From: Streptomyces sp. NBC_01304
GTDB lineage: Bacteria > Actinomycetota > Actinomycetes > Streptomycetales > Streptomycetaceae
DNA length: 64,000 nt
Reading direction: 5' to 3'
Assembly: GCF_035975855.1 (NCBI RefSeq)
Contig: NZ_CP109055.1
Coordinates: forward strand, 5,952,001-6,016,000
Below, piece by piece: positions 41,556 to 53,100 of the stretch (position 1 is the stretch's first letter; every line of letters begins with the position of its first letter). Under the pieces are notes generated by a model that saw only the letters and a list, made by a program, of their open reading frames with translations, was not told the DNA's origin and did no database searches. A program made the translations under genes and the position numbers.

Positions 41556-41650
41556 CCCGGTAGGAGTGGCGCAGAATAGCCCTTCCGTGCCATGCGCGTT
41601 CGGTAGGTGGCTCCCTACCCTAGGAAACCGGTGACGGCAAGAAAGAGGTG

Positions 41651-41830
41651 ATGTACGTGGCTCCGACGCCCGGCAAGACAGCCGTCCAGGACCACGTAGC
41701 CCTCGCTGAGATCGAGCTCTGCGGTGACTTGATCATCGCGGCCTCAGCCGCTGACGAGGAGCGGCTGAGCCCCGACCGGATCGACGAGGTGCTGAAAGTC
41801 ACGGACCCGGACGCGCAGGAACGCGGCTGA
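41651..41830 (+). CDS. Small conserved-type hypothetical protein
   Basis: 59-residue acidic protein (VQDHVALAEIELCGDLIIAA, DEERLSPDRIDEVLKV). AAAGAGG lies directly before the GTG/ATG cluster at 41648-41659, so the start may be 41651 or GTG 41657. No known domain is recognised. Its composition and ribosome site support a real gene. It is followed by the purine-rich repeat tract at 41836 and faces csoR. Confidence 0.6.
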   Translation: MYVAPTPGKTAVQDHVALAEIELCGDLIIAASAADEERLSPDRIDEVLKVTDPDAQERG

Positions 41831-41835
41831 GACCG

Positions 41836-42053
41836 GGGCGCGGCCGGGTCCCCGCCGCGCTGCCGGGAGCCGGGGGCTGGGAGCTCCCGGGAGCCGGGAG
41901 CTGGGGCCGGGAGCTGGGAGCTGGCGAGCGGCCCAGCCGGGAGGGCGGCGAGCGGCCCAGCCGGAGTCGGCGGGCGCCCGAGCCGGGAGGCGGAGAGCGC
42001 CCCCAGCCGGGAGTCGGGAGCTGGCGAGCGCCCCAAACGGGAGTCGGGTCCTA
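41836..42053 (+). repeat. G-rich minisatellite without repeat head (copy F)
   Basis: Degenerate tandem words GGGAGCTGG, GCGAGCGGCCCAGCC and GCCGGGAG make a G-rich plus strand leading into palindrome P4. It is organised like the tails of copies B-E but lacks the conserved head, so it is either a decayed or a minimal member. It lies between convergent genes. Confidence 0.7.
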
Positions 42054-42117
42054 AGTGGGGGAAAAGGGGCGCCGAAATGCGGCATAACGGGCGGGATTCT
42101 GCCCCATTCCCCCCACT
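42054..42117. repeat. Terminal palindrome P4 between convergent genes
   Basis: 64 bases with the family ends AGTGGGGGAAAA and CCCCATTCCCCCCACT, and an inner hairpin (GCCGAAATGCGGC). The csoR stop is ten bases away. The place between convergent stops fits bidirectional termination. Confidence 0.8.
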
Positions 42118-42126
42118 CGCCGAGCT

Positions 42127-42504
42127 TTACGTGCGGAGCAGGCGCGCGATCGCCTTCGTGGCCTCTTCTACCTTTGCGTCGATCTCTTCGCCGCCCTTGA
42201 CCGCCGCGTCGGCGACGCAGTGGCGGAGGTGTTCCTCCAGGAGTTGCAGGGCAAAGGACTGGAGGGCCTTCGTCGAGGCCGAGACCTGGGTGAGTATGTC
42301 GATGCAGTAGACGTCCTCGTCCACCAGGCGCTGGAGGCCCCGGATCTGCCCCTCGATGCGGCGCAGGCGCTTGAGGTGTTCGTCCTTCTGCTTGTGGTAG
42401 CCGTGAATGCCGCGGTCGTGGTCCGTCACCACGGTCTGGGCGCTCTCGGTGCCTTCGGCGGAGGGCGCTGCGTTCGCCGCCGCGCCGGCCTCGGTGGTCG
42501 TCAT
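42127..42504 (-). CDS. csoR: Copper-sensing CsoR-type repressor
   Basis: 125-residue all-helical metal sensor. After a flexible N-terminus come HGYHKQKDEHLKRLRRIEGQ, YCIDILTQVSAS and LEEHLRHC. The Cys-His-Cys set (YC, EEHLRHC) is the Cu(I) site that makes CsoR leave DNA. ATG 42504 has AGGAGG upstream. A 17-base palindrome, ATACCC-CTGGT-GGGTAT, stands 63 bases before the start and should be its operator, giving autoregulation. No copper chaperone or CopA gene is adjacent, so it probably acts on distant targets too. Confidence 0.9.
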   Translation of the reverse strand: MTTTEAGAAANAAPSAEGTESAQTVVTDHDRGIHGYHKQKDEHLKRLRRIEGQIRGLQRLVDEDVYCIDILTQVSASTKALQSFALQLLEEHLRHCVADAAVKGGEEIDAKVEEATKAIARLLRT

Positions 42505-42566
42505 CGCGTCCTCCTGTTGGTTCTTGCCCGGTTCTTGCCGTTGGTTCCGGTCCCGCAAGGGATCTG

Positions 42567-42583
42567 ATACCCCTGGTGGGTAT
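42567..42583. promoter_or_regulatory. CsoR operator-like palindrome
   Basis: ATACCC (42567-42572) and GGGTAT (42578-42583) flank five bases. This matches the TACCC-N-GGGTA form of known CsoR boxes and lies in the csoR promoter region. Confidence 0.75.
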
Positions 42584-42728
42584 ATGGTACCGAACATTTC
42601 GGCTCGGGGACGGGCCCCGTGCCGATGACTCTTCCTGATGGGCGACACTGGGGACGGCCGGTTAGCCGTGGCCGGATGATGCGCCTAGCATCAGCCTGAC
42701 CGAATCCAAAGCACCCCGAGGACCCCAC

Positions 42729-43349
42729 GTGCGCTTTCGTCTGACCCCCAGGGAGACGAGCTTCTACGACATGTTTGCCGCATCCGCGGACAACATTGTC
42801 ACGGGCTCCAAGCTCCTCATGGAACTGCTCGGGGCGGACCCCTCCGCCCGGGCCGAGATCGCAGAGCGTATGCGGGCCGCGGAGCACGCTGGAGATGACG
42901 CGACCCACGCGATCTTCCACCAGCTGAACTCCTCCTTCATCACGCCGTTCGACCGCGAGGACATCTACAACCTCGCGTCGTCCCTCGACGACATCATGGA
43001 CTTCATGGAGGAGGCCGTCGACCTGGTCGTTCTCTACCAGGTCGATGAGCTCCCCAAGGGTGTCGAGCAGCAGATCGAGGTTCTGTCCCGCGCGGCCGAG
43101 CTGACCGCCGAGGCCATGCCGCACCTGCGGACCATGGACAACCTCACGGAGTACTGGATCGAGGTCAACCGTCTCGAGAACCAGGCCGACCAGATCCACC
43201 GGAAGCTGCTCGCGCAACTCTTCAACGGCAAGTACGAGGCCATCGAGGTCCTCAAGCTGAAGCAGATCGTTGACGTGCTCGAGGAGGCGGCCGACGCGTT
43301 CGAGCACGTCGCGAACACCGTGGAGACCATCGCGGTCAAGGAGTCCTGA
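42729..43349 (+). CDS. DUF47/PhoU-like Pit accessory protein
   Basis: 206-residue helical PhoU-like protein of the DUF47 family. It has EHAGDDATHAIFHQLNSSFI, TPFDREDIYNLASSLDDIMD and the final IVDVLEEAADAFEHVANTVE. Members sit next to Pit transporters and control or support low-affinity phosphate uptake. GTG 42729 has GAGG eight bases upstream. The Pit gene starts six bases after its stop, so the two form one operon. Confidence 0.92.
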   Translation: MRFRLTPRETSFYDMFAASADNIVTGSKLLMELLGADPSARAEIAERMRAAEHAGDDATHAIFHQLNSSFITPFDREDIYNLASSLDDIMDFMEEAVDLVVLYQVDELPKGVEQQIEVLSRAAELTAEAMPHLRTMDNLTEYWIEVNRLENQADQIHRKLLAQLFNGKYEAIEVLKLKQIVDVLEEAADAFEHVANTVETIAVKES

Positions 43350-43354
43350 ACCAC

Positions 43355-44353
43355 GTGGACACCTTTGCGCTTGTCGTGACCATTGGCGTCGCGCTCGGCT
43401 TTACGTACACCAATGGCTTTCACGACTCCGCCAACGCGATCGCGACGTCGGTCTCCACGCGGGCGCTGACCCCGCGGGCGGCGCTCGCCATGGCCGCGGT
43501 GATGAACCTCGCGGGTGCGTTCCTGGGAAGCGGGATCGCCAAGACCGTGAGTGAGGGTCTGATCGAGACGCCGCACGGCAACAAGGGGATGTGGATCCTC
43601 TTCGCCGCGCTGGTCGGCGCGATCGTCTGGAACCTGGTCACCTGGTACTTCGGGCTGCCGTCCTCGTCCTCGCACGCCCTGTTCGGCGGCATGGTGGGTG
43701 CGGCGCTGGCCGGTGGCATCGACGTCATCTGGTCGGGCGTGCTCGAGAAGGTCGTCATCCCGATGTTCCTGTCGCCGATCGTCGGTCTCGTCGCCGGCTA
43801 TCTGGTGATGGTCGCGATCATGTGGATGTTCCGGAAGTCCAACCCGCACAAGGCCAAGCGCGGCTTCCGTATCGCGCAGACCGTCTCCGCGGCGGGCATG
43901 GCGCTCGGGCACGGTCTGCAGGACGCGCAGAAGACCATGGGCATCGTGGTGATGGCGCTCGTCATCGCCGATGTCGAGGACGCGGGCGATCCGATTCCGG
44001 TGTGGGTCAAGATCTCCTGTGCGCTGATGCTTTCGCTCGGTACGTACGCGGGTGGGTGGCGCATCATGCGGACGCTGGGGCGGAAGATCATTGAGCTTGA
44101 TCCGCCGCAGGGGTTCGCGGCGGAGACCACGGGTGCGGGGATCATGTTCACCACCGCGTTCATGTTCCACGCGCCGATCTCGACGACTCATGTCATCACC
44201 TCGGCGATCATGGGTGTGGGGGCTACCAAGCGGGTCAACGCGGTGCGTTGGGGCGTGGCCAAGAACATCATTCTGGGCTGGTTCATCACGATGCCTGCGG
44301 CGGCTCTGGTGGCTGCGTTCAGCTTCTGGATCGTGAACCTCGCGTTCGTCTGA
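43355..44353 (+). CDS. pit: PiT family low-affinity inorganic phosphate transporter
   Basis: 332-residue polytopic membrane transporter of metal-phosphate driven by proton motive force. Both PiT signatures are present: GFHDSANAIATSVSTRALTP near the N-terminus and the second repeat HVITSAIMGVGATKRVNAVR. About eight to ten membrane helices are visible. GTG 43355 follows the DUF47 stop by five bases. It is convergent with pstB across an R1 repeat and a hairpin. Low-affinity Pit beside high-affinity Pst gives two phosphate uptake modes in one locus. Confidence 0.93.
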   Translation: MDTFALVVTIGVALGFTYTNGFHDSANAIATSVSTRALTPRAALAMAAVMNLAGAFLGSGIAKTVSEGLIETPHGNKGMWILFAALVGAIVWNLVTWYFGLPSSSSHALFGGMVGAALAGGIDVIWSGVLEKVVIPMFLSPIVGLVAGYLVMVAIMWMFRKSNPHKAKRGFRIAQTVSAAGMALGHGLQDAQKTMGIVVMALVIADVEDAGDPIPVWVKISCALMLSLGTYAGGWRIMRTLGRKIIELDPPQGFAAETTGAGIMFTTAFMFHAPISTTHVITSAIMGVGATKRVNAVRWGVAKNIILGWFITMPAAALVAAFSFWIVNLAFV

Positions 44354-44363
44354 CCTTCTTTCT

Positions 44364-44442
44364 CCCCTCCCCGCCCCTTCCCGTAAGGCTGCCGCCGGCT
44401 TCAAGGACTGTCACTGATGTCCTCAAACGCCGGACGGGCTGA
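44364..44442. repeat. R1 repeat downstream of pit
   Basis: Ten bases after the pit stop: CCCCTCCCCGCCCCTTCCCG, then TGTCCTCAAACGCCGGACGG and GCTGA. The middle has an extra ACTGTCACTG compared with the copy at 40321. It is followed by a separate hairpin terminator. Confidence 0.8.
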
Positions 44443-44461
44443 CAAAGGGAAGAAAACAAAC

Positions 44462-44498
44462 GGCCCGGCCCCCCTCTCGGAAGAGGGAAGGCCGGGCC
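44462..44498. terminator. Hairpin terminator between convergent pit and pstB
   Basis: GGCCCGGCC (44462-44470) pairs with GGCCGGGCC (44490-44498), and CCCTCT pairs with AGAGGG inside. It serves both pit and the pst operon. Confidence 0.85.
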
Positions 44499-44551
44499 TT
44501 CGCCTTGCGGTGGCACCGCCATGCAGCACCGCAGGGCAGATCCGGGACGGC

Positions 44552-45328
<777 letters not shown>

Positions 45329-45382
45329 GAGGATCACATCTGCTTTCGGGGAAGTACGAGAAGGGTCGCTGAGTCGGCCGCG

Positions 45383-46453
45383 TCAGCGGCCCGTCTTGGG
45401 GGCCTTCCAGCGGGCGATGCCGCGGGCCACCAGGTTGAGGATCATGATCAGGGCGATGAGGGTGAGCGCCGCCGCCCAGGCACGGTCGGTCGCTGCCTGA
45501 CTGCCCGCCTGGTACTGCTGGTAGATGAACAGCGGCAGCGAGCCCTGAGCGCCCTCGAACGGGTTGGTGTTGATGAAGTTGCTGCCCCACACCACCAGGA
45601 GCACCGGGGCGGTCTCGCCCGCGATGCGCGCCACCGCCAGCATGACGCCGGTCGTGATGCCGCCGATCGCGGTGGGCAGGACCACCTTCAGGATGGTCCG
45701 CCACTTCGGCACACCGAGGGCGAGGGAGGCCTCGCGCAGCTCGTTCGGGACGAGCTTGAGCATCTCCTCGGTGGAGCGCACGACCACCGGCATCATCAGG
45801 ACGGCCAGCGCCATGGCGCCCGCCCAGCCCGAGAACGGCATCTTGAGGATCAGGATCCAGAAGCTGAGGACGAACAGACCGGCGACGATCGAGGGGATGC
45901 CCGTCATCACGTCGACGAAGAAGGTGACGACCTTGGCGAGCTTCCCGCGGCCGTACTCGACGAGGTAGATCGCGGTGAGCAGGCCGATCGGGACGGCGAT
46001 CAGGGAGGCGAGCCCGATCTGCTCCAGGGTGCCGATCAGCGCGTGGTAGACACCGCCGCCGACCTCCTGGTCGCCGACGACGCCCATCGAGTGGGTCAGG
46101 AAGTAGCCGTCGAACACCTTGATGCCGCGCCCGACGGTCTCCCAGACCAGGGAGGCCAGCGGCACCACGGCGAGCAGGAAGGCGACCCAGACGACCGAGG
46201 TCGCGAGGCGGTCCTTGGCCTGGCGCCGGTTCTCGATCCGCGCGGCGGTGACGTACGAGACGAGGACGAACAGGAGCGCGGCGATCAGGCCCCACTGGAG
46301 GCGGCTGTGCAGACCGGCCCCCAGGCCGATGCCGACGCCGGCCGCCAGCGAGCCGAGTGCGATGACGTACGGCGCCCAGCGCGGGACGCGGCCACCCTGC
46401 AGCGAGCTGCTGCCCTTTGGAGAGGCGGGGGCGGGTGCGGTCGTGGTGCTCAT
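45383..46453 (-). CDS. pstA: Phosphate ABC transporter permease PstA
   Basis: 356-residue inner-membrane permease with six or more helices. The ATPase-contact EAA loop is present (LVPNELREASLALGVPKWRT). The first 90 residues add two extra helices and a Ser/Pro-rich start, as usual in Streptomyces. Its ATG overlaps the pstC stop by four bases, so the two permease subunits are coupled. It forms the channel with PstC. Confidence 0.94.
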   Translation of the reverse strand: MSTTTAPAPASPKGSSSLQGGRVPRWAPYVIALGSLAAGVGIGLGAGLHSRLQWGLIAALLFVLVSYVTAARIENRRQAKDRLATSVVWVAFLLAVVPLASLVWETVGRGIKVFDGYFLTHSMGVVGDQEVGGGVYHALIGTLEQIGLASLIAVPIGLLTAIYLVEYGRGKLAKVVTFFVDVMTGIPSIVAGLFVLSFWILILKMPFSGWAGAMALAVLMMPVVVRSTEEMLKLVPNELREASLALGVPKWRTILKVVLPTAIGGITTGVMLAVARIAGETAPVLLVVWGSNFINTNPFEGAQGSLPLFIYQQYQAGSQAATDRAWAAALTLIALIMILNLVARGIARWKAPKTGR

Positions 46454-47460
46454 GCGTTGGCCCCCGAGTACTCCTTGCGGCGCGCGATGATCAGGCGGGC
46501 CGCGCCGTTGACCAGCAGCGTGATGATGAACAGGACCAGGCCGGACGCGATCAGCGCGTCCTGGCCGAAGGCGCTGGCCTCACTGAACTTGCTGGCGATG
46601 TTCTGGGCGAAGGTGCCGCCGCCGGGCTCCAGCATGGAGGCCTGGATGATGAAGGCCGGGGAGAGCACGGTGGCCACGGCGATCGTCTCGCCGAGCGCAC
46701 GGCCGAGGCCCAGCATCGAGGCGGAGATGATGCCGGAGCGGCCGAAGGGCAGCACCGCCATGCGGATGACCTCCCAGCGGGTCGCGCCGAGGGCCAGGGC
46801 GGCCTCCTCGTTGAAGCGCGGGACCTGCAGGAAGACCTCGCGGCTCACGTTCGTGATGATCGGGAGGATCATGATCGCGAGCAGGATGCCGACGGTCATC
46901 AGGGAGCGCGGGGCGCCGCCCTGGTACTCGAAGATGCCGGTCCAGCCGAGGTAGTCGTCCAGCCAGGAGTAGAGGCCGGTGAGGTGCGGGGCGAGGATGA
47001 TCGCGCCCCACAGGCCGTACACGATCGAGGGCACCGCGGCCAGCAGGTCGATCACGAAGGCGATCGGGCCGGCCAGCTTGCGCGGCGCGTAGTGCGAGAT
47101 GAAGAGCGCGATCCCGACGGCGATCGGCACGGCGATCGCGAGCGCGATGATCGAGCTCACGACGGTGCCGAAGACCAGGACGGCGATGCCGAACCTGGGC
47201 TCGAGCGCTCCCGCGTCCCACTCGAAGGTGGTCAGGAAGTTGGCCTTGTTGCCCGACAGGGCGATCGTCGTGCGGTAGGTCAGGAAGGCCGCGATGGCGG
47301 CCATGATCGCGAGAAGCGCGATGCCGGACCCGCGGGAGAGGCCGAGGAAGATGCGGTCGCCCGGGCGCGTGGCGCTCTTGGCGGATCGCTTCCTGGGCTC
47401 AACGGCCGCGTGATTCGGGGAAGTTGGTGAGGGTGGCTGTGCTTGCGTGGTTATTTCCAT
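46450..47460 (-). CDS. pstC: Phosphate ABC transporter permease PstC
   Basis: 336-residue permease. A polar N-terminus is followed by six helices, with the EAA motif in FNEEAALALGATRWEVIRMA and the conserved GLGRALGETIAV. ATG 47460 has GGAG at a good distance; longer frames upstream lack support. It is the second gene of pstSCAB, 131 bases after pstS. That gap contains no obvious hairpin. Confidence 0.94.
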   Translation of the reverse strand: MEITTQAQPPSPTSPNHAAVEPRKRSAKSATRPGDRIFLGLSRGSGIALLAIMAAIAAFLTYRTTIALSGNKANFLTTFEWDAGALEPRFGIAVLVFGTVVSSIIALAIAVPIAVGIALFISHYAPRKLAGPIAFVIDLLAAVPSIVYGLWGAIILAPHLTGLYSWLDDYLGWTGIFEYQGGAPRSLMTVGILLAIMILPIITNVSREVFLQVPRFNEEAALALGATRWEVIRMAVLPFGRSGIISASMLGLGRALGETIAVATVLSPAFIIQASMLEPGGGTFAQNIASKFSEASAFGQDALIASGLVLFIITLLVNGAARLIIARRKEYSGANA

Positions 47461-47591
47461 GAGATTCTCCGGTCTGCGGAGCCCCCTGCGGGAGGGGCTC
47501 CTGGAGCCTCGCTGTGAGGACTCCTGGCGGCGGTGCACCGGGGAAGGCGCGGCCGGCTCACGGGAGTGCGAGCCGACCGCAGCGCTCGGGA

Positions 47592-48713
47592 CTAGCTGAT
47601 GGCCGCGACGGTCTCGCGGACCTTGGCGATGATGTCGGCCGGGATCGGCGCGTAGTCGTTGGCCGTGAGGGCCTTCTGGCCGTCCACGCTGGCCGCGTAG
47701 TTCAGGAACGCCTTGGTGGCGGCGAGGGTCTCGGGCTTGTTGCCCTTCTCGCAGACGATCTCGTACGTCACCAGGGTGATCGGGTACGCACCCTCGGCCT
47801 TCGGCTTGTAGTTCAGCTCGAGGGCGAGGTCCTTGCCCTCGCCGACGACCTTGGCCTCGGCGATGGCCTTGGAGGCGTTGTCGATGGTGGCCTTGACCGG
47901 CTCGGCGGCCTCGGTCTTCAGGTCGACGGTCTTGATGCCCTCGGCGTAGGAGAGCTCGAAGTAGGAGATGGCGCCCGAGACTTCCTTGACCTGCGTGGCC
48001 ACACCCGCGGACTTCGCGGCGGACTGGCCGCCCTTGGCCTCCCAGACCTTGCTGGGCTCGTACTTCCAGGCGTCGGGAGCGGCGCCCTTGAGGTACTTGG
48101 TGAAGTTGTCGGTGGTGCCCGACTCGTCAGAGCGGTGGAAGGCCTGGATCTTGAGCTTCGGGAGCTCGGCGTCGGGGTTCAGCTTGGCGATCGCCTCGTC
48201 GTCCCAGCTCGTGATCTTGCCGTCGAAGATCTCGGCGATGGTCTTGGCGTCCAGGACCAGGTTGTCGACGCCCGGCACGTTGTAGCCGACCGCGATCGGG
48301 CCGCCGACCATCGGCAGGTCGATGGCCTGGCTGTCCTTGCAGACCTTCTTCGACTGCTCGATCTCTTCCGGCTTCAGCGCGGAGTCCGAGCCGGCGAAGC
48401 CGACCTGGCCCTGCAGGAAGGCGGTGATGCCGGCGCCGGAGCCCTCCGGCTTGTACTGCAGCTGGACGTCCTGGCAGGCAGCGGCGAACTGCTTGTTCCA
48501 GGCGTCGATCGCGTTCTTCTGCGCGGAGGAGCCGATGGCCAGGAGCTGGCCCTTGGCGTCCTCGCACTTGATGTTCTTGGCTGCGGTTTCCTTGCCGCCG
48601 CCGGTGGTGTTGCCGGTGTCGTCCGAGCCGCACGCCGTGAGGGCCAGGGCGCCGGAGACGGCGACGGCACCAAGGGAAAGGGCACGAAGCCGGTTCTTGC
48701 GCTGAAGCTTCAC
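47592..48713 (-). CDS. pstS: Phosphate-binding lipoprotein PstS
   Basis: 373-residue periplasmic-type phosphate-binding protein anchored as a lipoprotein: signal with lipobox LTACG (Cys28). Ligand loops typical of PstS are IGSSAQKNAI, GSGAGITAF, FAGSDSALK and HRSDESGTTDNFTKYL. GTG 48713 lies after AAGGAA and gives a normal signal peptide. It is the first gene of the operon, with a PHO box about 190 bases upstream, so it is expected to be induced by PhoP under phosphate limitation. Confidence 0.95.
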   Translation of the reverse strand: MKLQRKNRLRALSLGAVAVSGALALTACGSDDTGNTTGGGKETAAKNIKCEDAKGQLLAIGSSAQKNAIDAWNKQFAAACQDVQLQYKPEGSGAGITAFLQGQVGFAGSDSALKPEEIEQSKKVCKDSQAIDLPMVGGPIAVGYNVPGVDNLVLDAKTIAEIFDGKITSWDDEAIAKLNPDAELPKLKIQAFHRSDESGTTDNFTKYLKGAAPDAWKYEPSKVWEAKGGQSAAKSAGVATQVKEVSGAISYFELSYAEGIKTVDLKTEAAEPVKATIDNASKAIAEAKVVGEGKDLALELNYKPKAEGAYPITLVTYEIVCEKGNKPETLAATKAFLNYAASVDGQKALTANDYAPIPADIIAKVRETVAAIS

Positions 48714-48899
48714 TTTCGGGTGTTCCTTCCAGGAGCCGCCGTGACGGTGGCGGCGTGCGTGATCTTCGAGTGGATCGGGTGGCCCGCTGGAGGGCCCGTA
48801 CGTTCCCCATGACGGGGGTGCGGTGGTTCTTTGTGGCTGTGCCACGCCACCGCGTAAGTCCGAAATTAGGCAGGACAGGTGACGTGACCGGAGGGCGAG

Positions 48900-48917
48900 A
48901 GTGAACGGGGGGTGAAC
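48900..48917 (-). promoter_or_regulatory. PHO box (PhoP-binding direct repeats) of pstS
   Basis: Read on the minus strand: GTTCACC (48917-48911), CCCC, GTTCACT (48906-48900). These are two 7-base repeats with an 11-base period, the Streptomyces PHO box consensus. They lie upstream of pstS in the right orientation. Confidence 0.88.
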
Positions 48918-49054
48918 CTGCGCGGTCGGTGTGGTTAGCGACCGCGTGGTTACGTTGCGTGAGCTTGGCTCTGGTCTTGGGCTGGGCCCCGCCTTTGGTG
49001 AGGTCGCGGGGCGCTGCCCCGGGCCCCGCTCCTGGCCGGAGGGGCTGATTTTTG

Positions 49055-49152
49055 CCCCTCCCCGCCCCTTCCCGTAATGCTGCGCAGCTTTCCGCCCTGC
49101 GGGCGGTGTCCTCAAACGCCGGACGGGCTGAAGAGATGCCGGACGGGCTGAT
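49055..49152. repeat. R1 repeat plus a partial second copy
   Basis: CCCCTCCCCGCCCCTTCCCG, the stem CCGCCCTGCGGGCGG and CCTCAAACGCCGGACGGGCT, then a second GCCGGACGGGCTGAT at 49139-49152. It ends near the Nudix gene stop and may terminate the ppk-Nudix unit. Confidence 0.8.
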
Positions 49153-49157
49153 CTGGC

Positions 49158-49580
49158 TCAGCTCTGTGTGTGCAGTGCGTCCAGGAGGGCGATCACCAGT
49201 TGGCGGTCGCGGGGCTGGGTCAGGCGGTGGTGGGCCGCCGTCGGGGGGAGCCAGAGGAGGCGGTCGACCTCGCGGTTCGGGGTGAAGGTGCCGCCCGTCA
49301 GTTCGGCCGCCCAGTAGCGGACCTGCTTGGGGCGGCCGCCGGTGACGTAGTGCGTGGAGGGGAGCCGGGCGCCGGGGGCGCAGGTGTACCCGGTTTCCTC
49401 CTCGACCTCGCGCAAGGCGCCCGCCAGCGCGTCCTCGTCGCGCTTCAGCTTGCCCTTCGGGTGCGACCAGTCGTCGTACTTGGGGCGGTGGACGAGGCAG
49501 ATCTCCAGGCCGTCGTCGATCGGCGAACGGCGCCAGAGCACGCAGCCTGCGGCCAGGACGGGAGCGGGGCCCGGGGTCAT
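49158..49580 (-). CDS. Nudix hydrolase (MutT-like)
   Basis: 140-residue single-domain Nudix hydrolase. The Nudix box is complete: G-KLKRD-E-DALAGAL-REVEEETG. It lies after HRPKYDDWSHPKG, a start typical of actinobacterial MutT1-like enzymes and diadenosine-polyphosphate hydrolases. ATG 49580 overlaps the CHAD gene stop by four bases. Being co-translated with CHAD and polyphosphate kinase, it likely acts on nucleotide or inositol polyphosphates. Confidence 0.92.
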   Translation of the reverse strand: MTPGPAPVLAAGCVLWRRSPIDDGLEICLVHRPKYDDWSHPKGKLKRDEDALAGALREVEEETGYTCAPGARLPSTHYVTGGRPKQVRYWAAELTGGTFTPNREVDRLLWLPPTAAHHRLTQPRDRQLVIALLDALHTQS

Positions 49581-50576
49581 GTGCGTACCGCCTCCTCGGA
49601 AGTCGCGGACGGGCCGCGCTGCCACACCCGCTGGAAGGCGAAACGGGCCGCCTCCACCTCGTGCCGCTGGTCCGCGTGCAGGACGCCGAGCGCGTAGGCC
49701 GTCGCGGGCGCGATCCGCGGGGTGCGGGCCGCCGCCGCGGCGGCCGCTGCTGCTTCTGCCGCGTCCCGGTGCCGGTCCAACGCCTCGCCGGCCGCGAGCA
49801 GTTGGACCTCCGCCTGATCCGCGCCGGTGACTTCGGCCGCGTACCGGTGCAGTCGGAGGAGGAGACGGACCTGGTGCCACGGTGCGTCCTGCGACTCCGG
49901 GGCCGCGTCCGCCGCGAGGCCGTGCACCAGCGCCTCCGCGTTGTAGGGGTGCCCCGCCCGCACCAGCGGCAGCCCCGCCACCGCCTCCGCGAGCCGCGCC
50001 GCGACGTCCACGGTGAACGGTTCGAGCCGCTGCGCCCCCGCCGACCTGCGCAGCGGCACCTCGCTCGCCAGGACCGCGACGCCGTCCGCCACCGCGTGGA
50101 AGCGGGACGAGCCAAGGGCCTGCAGTGCCGTCGAGTGGGCCCGGGTCCGGGCCAGGGTCAGCTGGCGTTCGAGGAGCGCCGCGGCCTTCGCGGCGCCGAC
50201 GGTCAGCGCGCCGCGCCCCGGAGCCGACGACGCGGCCTGGGCGGGGAAGGCCGCCGCCCCGGACAGCCGGTTGAGCGCCCCGGTGAGCCGGTCCAGGCGG
50301 GCCGCACAGGCGTGCTCGCGCGCCAACGTGCCGGACAGCCAGGCCAGTTCGGTGCGCAGCTCGTCCGACCAGGCCGCGTCGAGGAGCGGCCGGAACGTAT
50401 GCAGGGTGCCGCTGATGCGGCGGGCCGAGCGGCGCAGGGCGAGGGCCGGTTCGGCGGCGTCCACCGCGTCCGCGGAGGAGCCGTTCTCGCCGTGCTGGCG
50501 CAGCGCGCGCAGGAATTCCGTGGCCTGCTCGCGCAGATAGCCGGCCAGGGTCTCGCCCGCGGGGGCCGTGCCGTTG

Positions 50577-50596
<20 letters not shown>
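49577..50596 (-). CDS. CHAD domain protein
   Basis: 339-residue helical protein whose conserved histidines and arginines ([40 protein letters not shown]) mark a CHAD domain, a polyphosphate-binding helical fold. It overlaps the polyphosphate kinase gene by 20 bases and the Nudix gene by four, so all three are made together. It probably binds or localises polyphosphate granules. The start is GTG 50596. The Ala-rich run near 285-295 is low complexity. Confidence 0.9.
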
Positions 50597-52817
<2,221 letters not shown>

Positions 52818-53044
52818 GAACCCATTCTTCCGCGTCCTGGACGATCCAGGCGCGCCGACGAGCATCGGCCCGATCCGGGACCGCCGGTCGGGCGGGGGCT
52901 CGGGCGTGGCCGGCGGCTCGGGGTCGGGCGCGTGGGGCGGCATTCCTCGAGCGTCGCAAGGCTGTCTGAATCGTTGGTTACGGGGACATGACGTCGGGGA
53001 CATGGTGGGGCGTCCCTGCGGTCTCGGCAGGGTCACGACGCAAT

Positions 53045-53090
53045 GCCCCCGGGCTTGCGCCCTCCCCTCGTCGGGGCGCAAGCCGGGGGC
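53045..53090. terminator. Long GC-rich hairpin terminator
   Basis: GCCCCCGGGCTTGCGCCC (53045-53062) pairs almost perfectly with 53073-53090 (GGGGCGCAAGCCGGGGGC). It stands 10 bases after the ABC permease stop on the minus strand. Confidence 0.88.
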
Positions 53091-53100
53091 GGACCAGGGG

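Larger units (their letters stand above)
48714..49157. promoter_or_regulatory. 444-bp region with the pst promoter and an R1 repeat
   Basis: The left part (48714-48960) is the pstS regulatory region, including the PHO box. The right part (49055-49152) is an R1 repeat next to the Nudix stop. No gene is recognised. Confidence 0.7.

Noticed and set aside
52818..53044. PHO box upstream of ppk
   Set aside because: Only weak GTCATGT/GTAACCA-like words were seen, not the 11-base-spaced GTTCACC pair found at pstS.
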